Shown: positions 8,619 through 18,547 of the stretch, one piece after another
Numbering within the stretch: the stretch's first letter is position 1
Layout of the letters: the number at the start of each line of letters is the position of its first letter
DNA from: Priapulus caudatus
Lineage: Eukaryota > Priapulida > Priapulimorpha > Priapulimorphida > Priapulidae
Reading direction: 5' to 3'
Length of the DNA stretch: 22,362 nt
Assembly: GCF_000485595.1 (NCBI RefSeq)
Contig: NW_014577843.1
Coordinates: 93,755 to 116,116, forward strand
The notes under the pieces: generated by a model
Told to the model about the DNA's origin: nothing
Database searches by the model: none
What the model saw: the letters and a program-made list of their open reading frames with translations, nothing else
Translations under genes and position numbers: made by a program

Positions 8619-8780
8619 CATAATAAATAAATAAATTAATAATTAAATGAATGAAACACAAGAAATACATAAATAACATCTATATATACATAGTATATAT
8701 ATAACCTATATATATGCACCACCACACATAGTATATAATATACATCATTTTTAATTTATTTTATTTATTTATTATTTATA
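8619..8780. repeat. AT-rich inverted repeat around a TATA-rich loop
   Basis: The left arm at about 8620-8654 (AATAAATAAATAAATTAATA and on) pairs with the right arm at about 8745-8779 (TTTAATTTATTTTATTTATT and on). Between them are TATATATA blocks. The arms are low in complexity, so the pairing may be partly compositional. A cruciform or unwinding element is possible. Confidence 0.6.
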
Positions 8781-9405
8781 CATGCTTATTTGTAGTGTGT
8801 GCCGTGTCGTTTGCGTGGGCGTGTGTCATTGGTGCGTTGCGTGGCGTTCGTGCGTACGTACAGTATGTAATTGTGTGTGTGTTGTGTGTGGGGGGGTTGG
8901 TGTGTGGTGTGTTGCTGGGTGTGCTGTGTGAGCGGGTGAGTGGACGCGGGGGGCCCCGGCCGGCCTGGGGCCCCGAACGGCATGGTGTGCGCGCGTCCGT
9001 GCGTGCGTATGTGTGTGCGTAAGTACGTGTGCACGCACGCGTGTATGTGTGCATGCGTGCGTGTGTGTGCGTGGTGGGTGCCGTGTGGGGCGTGCGTGTG
9101 TGTGCGTGCGGCGGTCGTTGTGTGGGTGTGCGTGTGTGTGCGTGTGTTTGTATGTGTGCCTGTGTGTGTGTGTGGCGTGTGTGTGTGTGTTGTGGTGTGT
9201 GATGGTAATGCTTGTGTGTGCCCCGTGTCGTTTGATGTTGTGCGTGTGTGCTTGGGTGTTTGTGTGTGCGTAAGTACGTGGCACGCACCGCGTGTTATCT
9301 GCTTGCGTGCGTGTGTGTGCTGTTGTGTGTATGCGTGCTGTGGCCGTGTGTTTGTAGTGTGTGCGGTGTTGGCGTGGTCGTTTGCTTGGGACAAGGAAAC
9401 CAAGA
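8781..9405. repeat. GT-rich degenerate minisatellite
   Basis: GTGTG/GTGCG sequence with larger repeats inside: GTGTGTGCGTAAGTACGTG occurs at about 9009-9027 and again at about 9261-9279, each followed by GCACGCAC. GTGCCGTGTCGTTTG-like words occur near 8798, 9222 and, degenerately, 9360. The His/Thr and Cys/Val frames of up to 259 codons here are artefacts of composition. Confidence 0.85.
8945..8976. repeat. GC-only palindromic insert GGGGCCCC x2
   Basis: GGGGCCCC at 8950-8957 and 8967-8974 flank GGCCGGCCT inside GT-rich DNA. The whole can fold as a compact GC hairpin and is foreign in composition to its surroundings, so a sequencing or consensus error is quite possible. Confidence 0.5.
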
Positions 9406-9424
9406 GAATGGAGTAAATATTGAC

Positions 9425-12218
9425 CGTGAAACACAGCTGTAGCCAACGACTGATCCACGCATACTAGAATAACCTGTAGCCACACGATGATCAAACGCTT
9501 ACTAGACACTGTTAGGCCCACACGAATGATCAACGCTTGACTAGAAAATAGCTTAGCCACACCGCATGAAACAAGCGACTTACTAGACATACTTGTAGCC
9601 CACACCCGGACCCCACCAGCGTCCCGAATCGCCCGAAGCTTACCCTAAATACTGTATCCAACCGATGACAACGCTTATAGAAATACTTACCACACTAAAA
9701 TGAACCCAAACGCTACTAACAAAAAAGTAGCCCACCGCACATTACAAAACGCTCCTAGAAAAGCGACCAACACGACTACCACCTCAGACAAACAGCTGTA
9801 GCCCACACCGATACAACGCCCTAAAACTCGCCACCCGAATAACACACGCTCAACAAAACCTGCGACCCCGCCGAACCCGAGCCGCCACCGCGCCCTGGCT
9901 GCCCAATTACCCGTCCACAGAAAGCTGCGCCACAGAAAGACCGCGTTCCCCAGGCCTGTAAGCCCCACACGAACGACACAAACGCTTTACTAAAAAACGA
10001 GGCCCCCAACGACCCTGAACCGCTTACTAGAGATAGCTTAGCCACCGTTGAACCGCCTCGCCCTGAGCCTACCACCCAAACCACGACAACAAATGCTGTA
10101 CTCAAACGATAACAAACGGCCTCTAAAAAATAGCCGTAGCTCGCCACGATGATCCAACGCTACTAGAAAGTTACCAACGACAACCCGCTTACTAGAAGCT
10201 GGAAAGCCACACCCGCTGAACACCCGCCACAACAGCTGTAGCCCACAACGCGACCCGCCCCTCCCCACCACACTCGAGCCCCCCACAACGAACCCCGGGG
10301 GGGGGGGGGGGCGGGGGGGGGGGGGGGAGGGAGGCGGGGGGGGGGGGAGGGGGGGGGGCGGGGCCCCCCGAATCCCCACCGAAAGAATCAAAACCGCTAA
10401 TACAGAAATCAGCGTAGCCACACGATGATCAACGCTTACTAGAATAGCTGTAGCCACACGATGATCAACGCTTACTAGAATAGCTGTAGCCACACGATGA
10501 TCAACGCTTACTAGACATATGCCTGTATGCCCGCCCTGCCATCACGAACCTGATTAAAACGCTTACTAGAAATAGCTGTAGCCACACGAGATCAACGCCC
10601 TTACTAGAATAGCTGTAGCCACACATGAATCAACCCGCTACCCAAGTAAGCTGTAGCGCCACACGCTGAATTAACGCTTAACTAAAGAATAGCTGTCCAC
10701 AAGCGAGATTCCAAACGCCTTACTAGAAATATGCGTAGCCACAACATGATCAAACGCTTACTAGAATAGTGTAGCCACACGATGATTAACGCTTACTAGA
10801 ATAGCTGTAGCCACACGATGATTAACGCTTACTAGAATAGCTGTAGCCACACGATGATTAACGCTTACCTAGACAAAAGGCCGCGCCCACAACGAATGAT
10901 CCAAACGCCCTTACCAAAGCCGTACCCAACCCGATTGATCCAAAACGTACCAAAGTAATAGCTGTAGCCACACGATGATCAACGCTTACTAGAATAGCTG
11001 TAGCACACGATGATTAACGCTTACTAGAAATAGCTGTAGCCACACGATGATCAACGCTTACTAGAATAGCTGTAGCCACACGATGATCAACGCTTACTAG
11101 AATAGCTGTAGCCACACGATGATCAACGCTTACTAGAATAGCTGTAGCCACAACGAAAAAGTCCCAACCCCGCTACTAAATAGCTTGTAGGCCACACATG
11201 GATCACCTACTAAGAATAGGCTGTTTAGGCACACTGATGATCAACCCGCTAACTAACAATACGCGTAGCCAAACAACGTAAATGAAACGCTACTAGAATA
11301 GCTGTACGCTACCAACCCGATGATCAACGCTCTAACTAGAAATAGCTAGCCCAACCACGAATGATTAACCCCTTACTGACTAAGCTGACCATTGGAATGA
11401 ACTGGCACCCCCGCTTACTTAAAAAGAATAATATGTAGCCAAAAAACCCCGATGAATCACGCTCTTACAAGAAAAGCTGTACGCCCACCGAAAAAATAAA
11501 AACCGCTTAACCAGAAAAAGCCTGTAGCCACAACGATACTCAAAAACGCTTACCGAAAATAACTGTAGCCCTACAAACCCAAAATCAAAACGCCTACCTA
11601 AAAAGAATGACCACACGAAATGAACAACGTATACTAGCACGAAGAATCAAATCCCCAAAAAAAAGGAAAACAAACACCAAAAAAGCCATGTAGCCCAAAA
11701 ACGAGTCACGTACCCGAAAACCCTGTAAAAGGCCACGCCCGAACAATCTGTTAACGCCTTACTAAAATAGCCGAACCCACCCACCGACACGCCTACCAAC
11801 GGCTGACCCATTTACCAACTGGGTAACTAAGAAAGATGTACCAACCAAGTAACCTCTTACCACGAAACTACGCCCCGACAAGCCACTATGCACACGCCAC
11901 ATTGACGTTTAACGACCTCGCGCCACACAATAAAGCGGAAGCGCACCGAATGAAACAACCGGCCCTACAAGAATAGCTGTAGCCACCCCCCGAAATGACC
12001 GTTAAAAGCTGGTAAACACGAATGCTCCAACGCTCCTGCATAAGCGTAGCCCACCCCAAGGCAAACCGCTTTACAAAGATGTGTAGCCACCACGAATGAT
12101 CAACGCTTACAGAATAAGCTTACCACACGACGAACCCCAACTGCCTAAAAGTAAGCACCATATTAACCGCCTTAACCCTCAAGCCGAGCCCACAACGAAT
12201 CAACCGATTAGAAGCGAA
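9425..12218. repeat. 36-bp satellite array
   Basis: The unit combines CACACGATGATCAACG and CTTACTAGAATAGC with GTAG, with exact 36-bp spacing at about 10420-10510, 10765-10870 and 10965-11150. A C/T variant (GATGATTAACG) is clustered at about 10780-10862. The span allows roughly 75 copies. Elsewhere units are riddled with extra A and C bases and lose period. Mixed exact and garbled units suggest local differences in read correction. The array runs into the 25-N gap. Confidence 0.95.
10297..10369. repeat. Poly-G block inside the 36-bp satellite
   Basis: About 67 bases almost entirely G, broken by a few single C or A bases, flanked by AACCCC and CCCCCC. It has no relation to the satellite unit. 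It satisfies any quadruplex rule but is equally typical of sequencing artefact. Confidence 0.9.
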
Positions 12219-12243
12219 NNNNNNNNNNNNNNNNNNNNNNNNN
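12219..12243. other. Assembly gap of 25 N
   Basis: Exactly 25 undetermined bases separate 36-bp satellite sequence from unrelated sequence beginning AGAAAAAGAGATCC. A fixed round length suggests a placeholder inserted by software and not a measured gap; true size and adjacency are unknown. Any frame across it is meaningless. Confidence 0.99.
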
Positions 12244-12602
12244 AGAAAAAGAGATCCACCGCTTGGATTGAGCACATGTGACCATCGTCTGTGTTGATGC
12301 CTTGTGTGTGTGTGTGTGTGTGTGTCACCTGGCTGGGCGTTGTGGCGATTGTACGCGGGATGAAATGTGCTTTGAGCCTGCGCGTGCATCTCTCCAGTAA
12401 GGCTGAAAGCAGTCTTCTAAGTCCAGCAGGCTGTGAGTGAGGGTTTCATTGGTTATGCATGTTTAATAGTAGCCGTTGGGCGTTTAGTCACGCAGCGCTG
12501 TCCATAAGCTCATGAATATGTCGGCAGCACGATAAACGAGACACGTGACTTGGGAATGACGGTGCGACTCGTCGCGGCTCACCTCGTTCGATGACGTTCT
12601 GA
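12244..12602. other. Short unique segment right of the gap
   Basis: Mixed sequence containing one (GT)n run at 12303-12325. No satellite unit, no gene and no match to X or Y is visible. It marks the restart of the assembly before the GT/GA tract leading into Y copy 2. Confidence 0.6.
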
Positions 12603-12756
12603 ATCTCCTGCGCGTGTGTGGTTGTGTGGTGTGTGTTGTGTGTGTGGTGTAGTTGGCTTGTGAGTGTGTGTGTGTTGTTGTAGTCTGTGTGTTAGTGTGT
12701 GTGTGTGTGTGCGTGCGTGTGTAGTGTGTTGTGTGCTGTGTGAGTGTTGTGGCTGG

Positions 12757-12787
<31 letters not shown>

Positions 12788-13030
12788 GTGTGTGTGTTGT
12801 AGAAGAGAGAGTTAGAGAAAAGAGAGAGAGAGAGAGAGATGGAGACGGAGAGAGAGTAGACGAAACTAGAGAGCGAGAGAGGAGCGAGATGAGCAGGACG
12901 AGAAGAGTAGAAGAGAAGAGAGAAATAGGTAAGAGTACTTGACGAGAGCAGAGTGAAGAGAGTAGAGAGAGAGAGAGAGAGAGAGCAGAGAGAGGAGAGT
13001 AGAGGAGACGAGTCGAGAGAGAGAAGAGGC
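12603..13030. repeat. Expanded GT-then-GA microsatellite before Y copy 2
   Basis: GT-rich sequence (about 12603-12800) turns into GA-rich sequence (about 12800-13030) and ends at GGCAATCTGCTTAGTATATA, exactly as before Y copy 1. It is about six times longer than its counterpart at 2622-2695. Confidence 0.9.
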
Positions 13031-14546
13031 AATCTGCTTAGTATATAAAGGCGGTGCATGCACGGTTGAGCCACTGCAGAGATAACAAACTCGGGTTCGT
13101 CATGGCAATCGGTTCGTATGGCCTACGCGTCACCTACGCGGTCGGTTATTAAAGCGTCAGCTCACGGTAGCTACGACGCATCGATGTAGCAGGTGCGGCC
13201 TGTATGGAAGAATAAACTTGGGACATCGTGCGAGCATCGTAATCTGATTGGGGTGGTCCGCGGTAGGATCCCATCGCGAGTGACGCGAAAAGCAGAAGAC
13301 ATGGCGGCGTTAATTGGGGCCAGTTTGCATCGGCCGTAGGACAGCACGTCGATTAGTCGCCACCACCACGCCAAAAGCGGCTTTGTAGTGTACCTTAGCA
13401 GTGGGCGCTTCAGGGTGAGGACGCCGGCTGACAGCGTCCTTCAATAAATTTCTCATCTATTCGCCGCTCCCCTCCTACCTTCCTAACACACTACCCTACT
13501 GCCCTCTCCTAGATTCAGCGCGTCCCCTCTCATGCACGACTTGCGCATTGATCTAAAGGTTCGCAGACTTCCATCTTGGCTCACGCGAGGGATCAGCGTC
13601 ACCTAATCGACCACGACTGCTCAACAGAGGTCAATAGTGTAGCCCATTAGGTCTGCGAGAGCTTCTGGAGCCGCACGCTCAACACGACACGACCGCGACG
13701 CGCGAGAAGTGTACATCCGAGTAGTACCAGCTTACAAGAGACCACGCGGTGGTTCTAAATCGTGACGTCACGCCGTAGCAGATCCGGCGAAACGCCCTCC
13801 ACGGTAGGAAGACGAAGCGGTGCATAAAAATAAGACTGGGAAACTTCGTCGGCCGATAGTGGAGTTTCATGATCTACTTAGGCGCTTCGCCGGTACACCT
13901 GGCCCACAGATTGCAAAGAAACACAGCACCTCGACCCCGAACGCGCCCGCCTGGCGGCATCACGAAGCCAACCATTTCTTCTTCTAACAGACGAGACATC
14001 GTTTTCGCGAATATTTCGGCAGTGATTCAGCAGTAACTTCAGATTTACAAAACATGTGGCGCTAATAAAACTCGTATCCAAAACTAATTCGATATCGATC
14101 AATTTAATGGATCGCCAGACAATCATATGACAGTAAAGAAATCGAGCGCGGGGTTTTTGTCAAACGGCAAACTACAATAAATTATTTTCTATTACTAACA
14201 CGGAGAGGTCGGCCGGGACGCGCACTGGCCGGCACGTGATGGGCAGCTCCCATGTTGGGCGTCGGTCTGTTTGCTTGAGGGGCGGCGTTTACGCAAGCAC
14301 AAGCGGCAATCTCTCCCCGTTAATAGACCCATCCAAGCGGCACACGGGCGTGGGCGGCCATCGCAACTAATCGTTGCAACATCAGTGACGGCAGTTGCAC
14401 AAGCGGAACGGGCGCAGAAGCTCGTGCGAAACAGAGCAATTCCGTTCTAGATTGTGCGCGGCCGGTGGCGCTGCTGTTGCTCACAGACGAACGTCAACGT
14501 ATCAACGTGATGTTCTAGCTAGGCCAAACGCCCGAGAAACAAGTGA
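13028..14546 (+). repeat. Duplicated block Y, copy 2 (noisy copy)
   Basis: Homologous to 2696-3808 over its whole length and in the same orientation, but about 35% longer because of very many small insertions and one extra segment (about 13380-13480). TATA-like, GATTGG, ATGGCGGC, one TGACGTCA and one CACGTG word are retained. It ends at CGCCCGAGAAACAAGTGA and continues into TA-rich sequence and then directly into X copy 2, the reverse of the X-then-Y order on the left. Confidence 0.85.
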
Positions 14547-14627
14547 ATATAGTATATTATATATCATAAGTATATATAATATAAATATAGTATATATAAT
14601 AACTATAGTATATATCATAATATACTG
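14547..14627. repeat. TA-rich junction between Y copy 2 and X copy 2
   Basis: TATAATATAAATATAGTATA-like sequence occupies the place of pure (TA)n at 405-451 on the X side and of (CA)n at 3811-3938 on the Y side. It is the only place in the window where Y runs into X. Confidence 0.85.
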
Positions 14628-16004
14628 CATGGTATATGTATCATTGTTATCAGGTATATACATGCTTGTTTTTCCCTCTCCCTAGTTATGGGCATTTCTC
14701 TGCACAAGTAGGCGGTTGTTTAATATTAATCAACGTTATCATCTTGACATTTCCTAGGTATCGTGATAAAAAAATTTCGCGACGTGTTTGCGCGCGGCCC
14801 TTCGGGTCACGAAGTAACGTATACGCGAAACTTTGTTCCCGACGAACTACAGCAATAAATTAACCAACCCGACCAGACCATCGTTTTGGCGGTGGCTAGA
14901 GAGTCATGGGCTTCCATGAGCTGAGAGAAGACGCAGCGGCTAGTGGCAATCTTAGCAGCAGGAAAAACGCACGAATGCGTAGTAGGTGACGAAGAACAAG
15001 GGAGACAGAAGAGTGGCACTGTAGAAAACAAGAGCAATAAAGAAATAGGAAGAAGAGCAAGAATGATAATGAGCTTCCATGCGCTATAGGGCGAGGACGT
15101 GCGTAGTAGCCAGTGATGATGCAATGCAACGTTAGCTTGAATAGGCCGGGCTAGTGCTAAAGCCTGAGCAACGGAACAGCAATTAAGGTTACGACGGCCG
15201 ACCATCGCATTATGCTGCTCCGCATAAGAAACACATTCCATCCATTCCATGGCTGAAAACAGACACCTGGCTTTCCATCCATTGCGAAAAGGTGTTGCCG
15301 CGAAGCCCCGCAGGCCTAAACAAGAACGCACATCTACAGCCAGTGCATCTGCGCGTGTCTCGTATGAGTTTGATGCTAACGGCTCACGCAAAACATAGTA
15401 GTAGTTGAGAAGGCTCGTGATTGTAAGGGAGAAAGGATAGATAACTGAGACGCGGGTATTAGCGTATATAGGGAGGAAAGCGGGAAGGAGAGAAAGTAAT
15501 TGGAGATAAGAACAGGAAGGAGTGAGGTGGATGAGAAGAAGAAGGAAACGAACCAAGGGCCGCATAGATAAACACTTAAAAAAGGGTTAAGAAAGATATT
15601 GGAGTGACAGTTATGGGTAGGCCTACACAAAGGAAGTACACGAAAGAAGAAGGAGTACACGAAGAAGCAGAAGATAAGATTCAAGAAGAGATGACGAAAA
15701 GATGAAAGAGAACGAAGGACGCGAAGATGAGGAGAAAAAGAAGAAGAAGCAGACACTGCGGATGAGTAGAAGGAAGTACGAGACGAGGGAATTAGAATTT
15801 CGTCAGCGTGCATCATCTGTCGGCCGCGCGGCTGCGAAATGGCGTTTCCATACAACCGAACGAAATTTACTCAGAGAGAAGTGTTTGATCTTGTGTGCTG
15901 CGCCTATCATAATAAGTTTCGAATGTTAATGCGAATTACCGGCTCTCAGCAAGAAAAGACAACGTATATTAAGGGGTAAAGCCACGAGCTCGCGACGCAA
16001 AACG

Positions 16005-16195
16005 CAACTCACAACAACCACGCGCGCGGGACCGACACATACAATAACACACGCGCACACACACAACACACACCACACAACGACCAATCCCCACCATCCG
16101 CGCCGCGGCACACACCCCACGCCGCCGCGGCACCCGCGCCCCACGCACCCACGGCCGCGCCCAACAGGCACACAACCCACCGCCAACACACTCAT
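16005..16195. repeat. Interrupted C/A-rich tract in X copy 2
   Basis: Counterpart of the (CA)n at 1728-1821, here mixed with CCGCGGC and GCCGCGCC words. It is about twice as long as in copy 1 and much more GC-rich, so part may be read error. Confidence 0.7.
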
Positions 16196-16540
16196 ACTTC
16201 TGCTAAGGAAGCGCGCATTAAAATCTAAAAACCATCCATTTTCCCCATATAATATACTAAAATCTAGCGTGACAAACTGGCGGTCCACAAATGATTCATG
16301 GCGCTACCGTGGAAGCGAGAATTGATAAACACGACAACTTCCTGGCCGATTAGCATCGTAAAGCAGGCTATTGGGAAAATTCCGGCTAAACCTGAAGCTT
16401 TCATCGTTCTCGGGCTGGCCAGATAAATTTAGATAAAGGCCCGCCATATACCGCTCGCAAATGCAGCGTCTCGCAACGTAGCCGGGGGGGCAAGAGATCA
16501 GTTCGCTGGCGTTTGGAGAAGCGCACGCGGCGGCGCCAGC

Positions 16541-16625
16541 TCTGGCGTGACTCTGCGTGACCGTCTGCCCGACGCTCTGCGTGGCCAGTCTGCGGTGACT
16601 CCTGCCGGTTGACCTCTGCTACGAG
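16541..16625. repeat. Garbled 11-bp minisatellite in X copy 2
   Basis: CTCTGCGTGAC-like units corresponding to 2139-2215, with single-base insertions that break the period. The number of units cannot be read reliably. Confidence 0.65.
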
Positions 16626-16904
16626 AGTATCTCTTCGGTGGGCCAGTTGGCGAGCAGCAACGACGCGAGTTCTCGGCACTCCTCTTCTGTACAAAATATA
16701 GTCGACACAATGAAAATATATTTATAATATAATTTTTTGTGCCGATCCGGAACGAAAACGCTGCGATGCAAAACTCGATAAGCAACCGCAATGGCGTAGA
16801 CGTGTTTACTACGTGTTCGTACTGGTCCGTGGCCTTAAACCTAGCGGGCGCCGCATTTGATAGCAAGCTCACCATCATCAATCACCCTCGGGATCATGCC
16901 CGCT

Positions 16905-17990
16905 CCACTCTTCTCCTCTCTTCGCCATCCCTCCCAGTTTTACTTTTCTGGCCCGAGCGCGCTCTGGAGGGATCCAATAGGCACACGGGCACTGCTCTGA
17001 CCGCGTCGGGCGGGGCTCGGCCGAAAACCAAATCAGTCTCCTCCTCCTGCCTCTTCCAACAGTCTCCTCCTCCTCCTCCTCCTCCCTCCTCCTCCTCCTC
17101 CCTGACCTGGCCTCCTCCCTGCCTGCCTCCTACTTCTCGCTCCTGCATCTTGCCAAAACAGTCCTCCGCCTCCCTCCTCACTCCTCCATCCTCCCTCCTC
17201 CTCCTTCTCCCCTCCATCTTCGCAACAAGTCTCCTCCGTCTTCTCGGCTTCTCATCTTGCCAAAAGTCTGCTCTTCCTGCCTCTCCAGCAGTCCCTCCTA
17301 TTCCGAGCTCTTTCTCCTTCTGCACTCCTGCTTCGCACGCTCATCCCTCTCCTAGTGCTCGATCCTCATCTCATCCTAGCTAATTCTCCTCCTCGCTCAT
17401 CGCTTCTATCACTCGCTCTTGCTCGCTCCTTCTGCTCACTTCTCCTCCTCCTCGTTCCTCCTCCTGCACCTGCTCTTTCCAAACAGTCTCCTCTTCGCTC
17501 CTCCTCGTCCTCCTCAGTCCTCAACGTCCTCCTCCATCCTCTTCCAACAAGTCTAATTTTACCTCCCGTCCTCTCTGCCCCTCCTCCTCCTTCTCCTCTT
17601 CTAACAGCTCCGCCACCGTGCCCTCTTCCTCGCACCTCACTCCTCCTCCCTCATCTTCCAACTGTCTCCATGCCATCTCCTCCTCATCCATTTTCCTCCC
17701 TCCTCTCTTCCATCTTCCGACCTCTTTCTTGCCTCGTCCTACTCCTCATCCTTTCGCCCAACAGTCCGTCCAATCCTCCTCCTCCTCCTTCCTCGCTCCC
17801 CTTCTGCCTCCTTCTCTTCCAATCTCTCTTCTTCGCCGCGTCCCCTCCTCCTCCTTCTCTTCTAACAGTCTACTCCCTTCTCTTCCTGCCGTCTCCCTCT
17901 CTTCGCAGCCTATTCATCTTCTCCTCCTCCACCTCCTACTCCTCCTTCCAGTGCTCCTCTTCCTCGCTCCGGCTGCTGTGTTTCCTCTGG
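16905..17990. repeat. Long polypyrimidine minisatellite after X copy 2
   Basis: C/T-rich plus strand with recurring ACAGTCTCCTCC-type units (for example at about 17060, 17480, 17760 and 17865) separated by TCC/TTC runs. It is the expanded equivalent of 2436-2621. An insert at about 16945-17035 (GCCCGAGCGCGCTCTGGAGG and on) is GC-rich and unlike the rest. Frames of 214, 221 and 184 codons here are Ser/Pro/Leu composition artefacts. Confidence 0.9.
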
Positions 17991-17997
17991 ACTGTTA

Positions 17998-18062
17998 CAG
18001 CCGCGTGCGTGCGTGCGTAAGCGTGCGGTCGCGTGCGTGCGTGCGTGTCGTGCGTGCGTGGC
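17998..18062. repeat. (GTGC)n tract
   Basis: GCGTGCGTGCGT-type repeats directly follow the polypyrimidine minisatellite, in the position where (GT)n follows the shorter tract at 2622. Confidence 0.85.
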
Positions 18063-18203
18063 GTGGTGAAGCAGCGTATAATATCGCGTGTAGCGCCGGA
18101 TCCCTGCTAATAATGTTATTGCTTCGGCTAGAGTGTTTTCTAATGAAACACAGACAGACTGGCCATACGTGATGATTTTGTTGGCGCCGTTGTTCCATTA
18201 CCG
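18063..18203. other. Short unique spacer
   Basis: About 140 bases of mixed sequence between two GT tracts. No gene is visible, and it has no counterpart in the left copy. Confidence 0.5.
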
Positions 18204-18214
18204 CGTGTGTGTGT

Positions 18215-18288
<74 letters not shown>

Positions 18289-18299
18289 GCGCGCCGCGC

Positions 18300-18368
<69 letters not shown>

Positions 18369-18507
18369 TGTGTGTGTACGTGTGTGTGTGTGTGTGTTGT
18401 GTGTGTGGTGTGTGTGTGTGTGGTGTACGTGTGTGTGTTGTGCGTGTGTGATGTTGTGTGTGTGTGTTGTGTGTGTGTGTGTGTGTGTGTGCGGGTGGTG
18501 TGTGTGC

Positions 18508-18547
<40 letters not shown>

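Larger units (their letters stand above)
14628..16930 (+). repeat. Duplicated block X, copy 2 (noisy copy)
   Basis: Homologous to 451-2500 in the same orientation. Some stretches, such as 15560-15670, are almost identical, while others carry an extra base every few positions. The 252-codon minus-strand frame at 14807-15565 is created by these insertions and is absent from copy 1. The internal CA tract is replaced by interrupted C/A-rich DNA (16005-16195) and the 11-bp minisatellite is garbled (16541-16625). The excess of insertions resembles raw long-read error more than evolutionary divergence. Confidence 0.85.

Noticed and set aside
8786-9605. Minus-strand frames of 205 and 259 codons rich in His and Thr
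   Set aside because: Translation of (CA)n complement; no stop codons are possible in such composition, and the non-repeat ends have no motif.
6890-12218. CRISPR-like array
   Set aside because: The 26-bp and 36-bp units are head-to-tail with no unique spacers, and the surrounding DNA is eukaryotic in character.
12096-12389. Open frames across the N gap
   Set aside because: They cross undetermined bases and mix satellite with unrelated DNA; neither continuity nor frame is known.
14807-15565. 252-codon minus-strand frame in X copy 2
   Set aside because: The homologous stretch in X copy 1 (about 640-1310) is not open in that frame. The frame results from indels in the noisy copy.
16739-18172. 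Frames of 184 to 221 codons rich in Ser, Pro and Leu
   Set aside because: They come from the polypyrimidine minisatellite, which lacks stop codons by composition.
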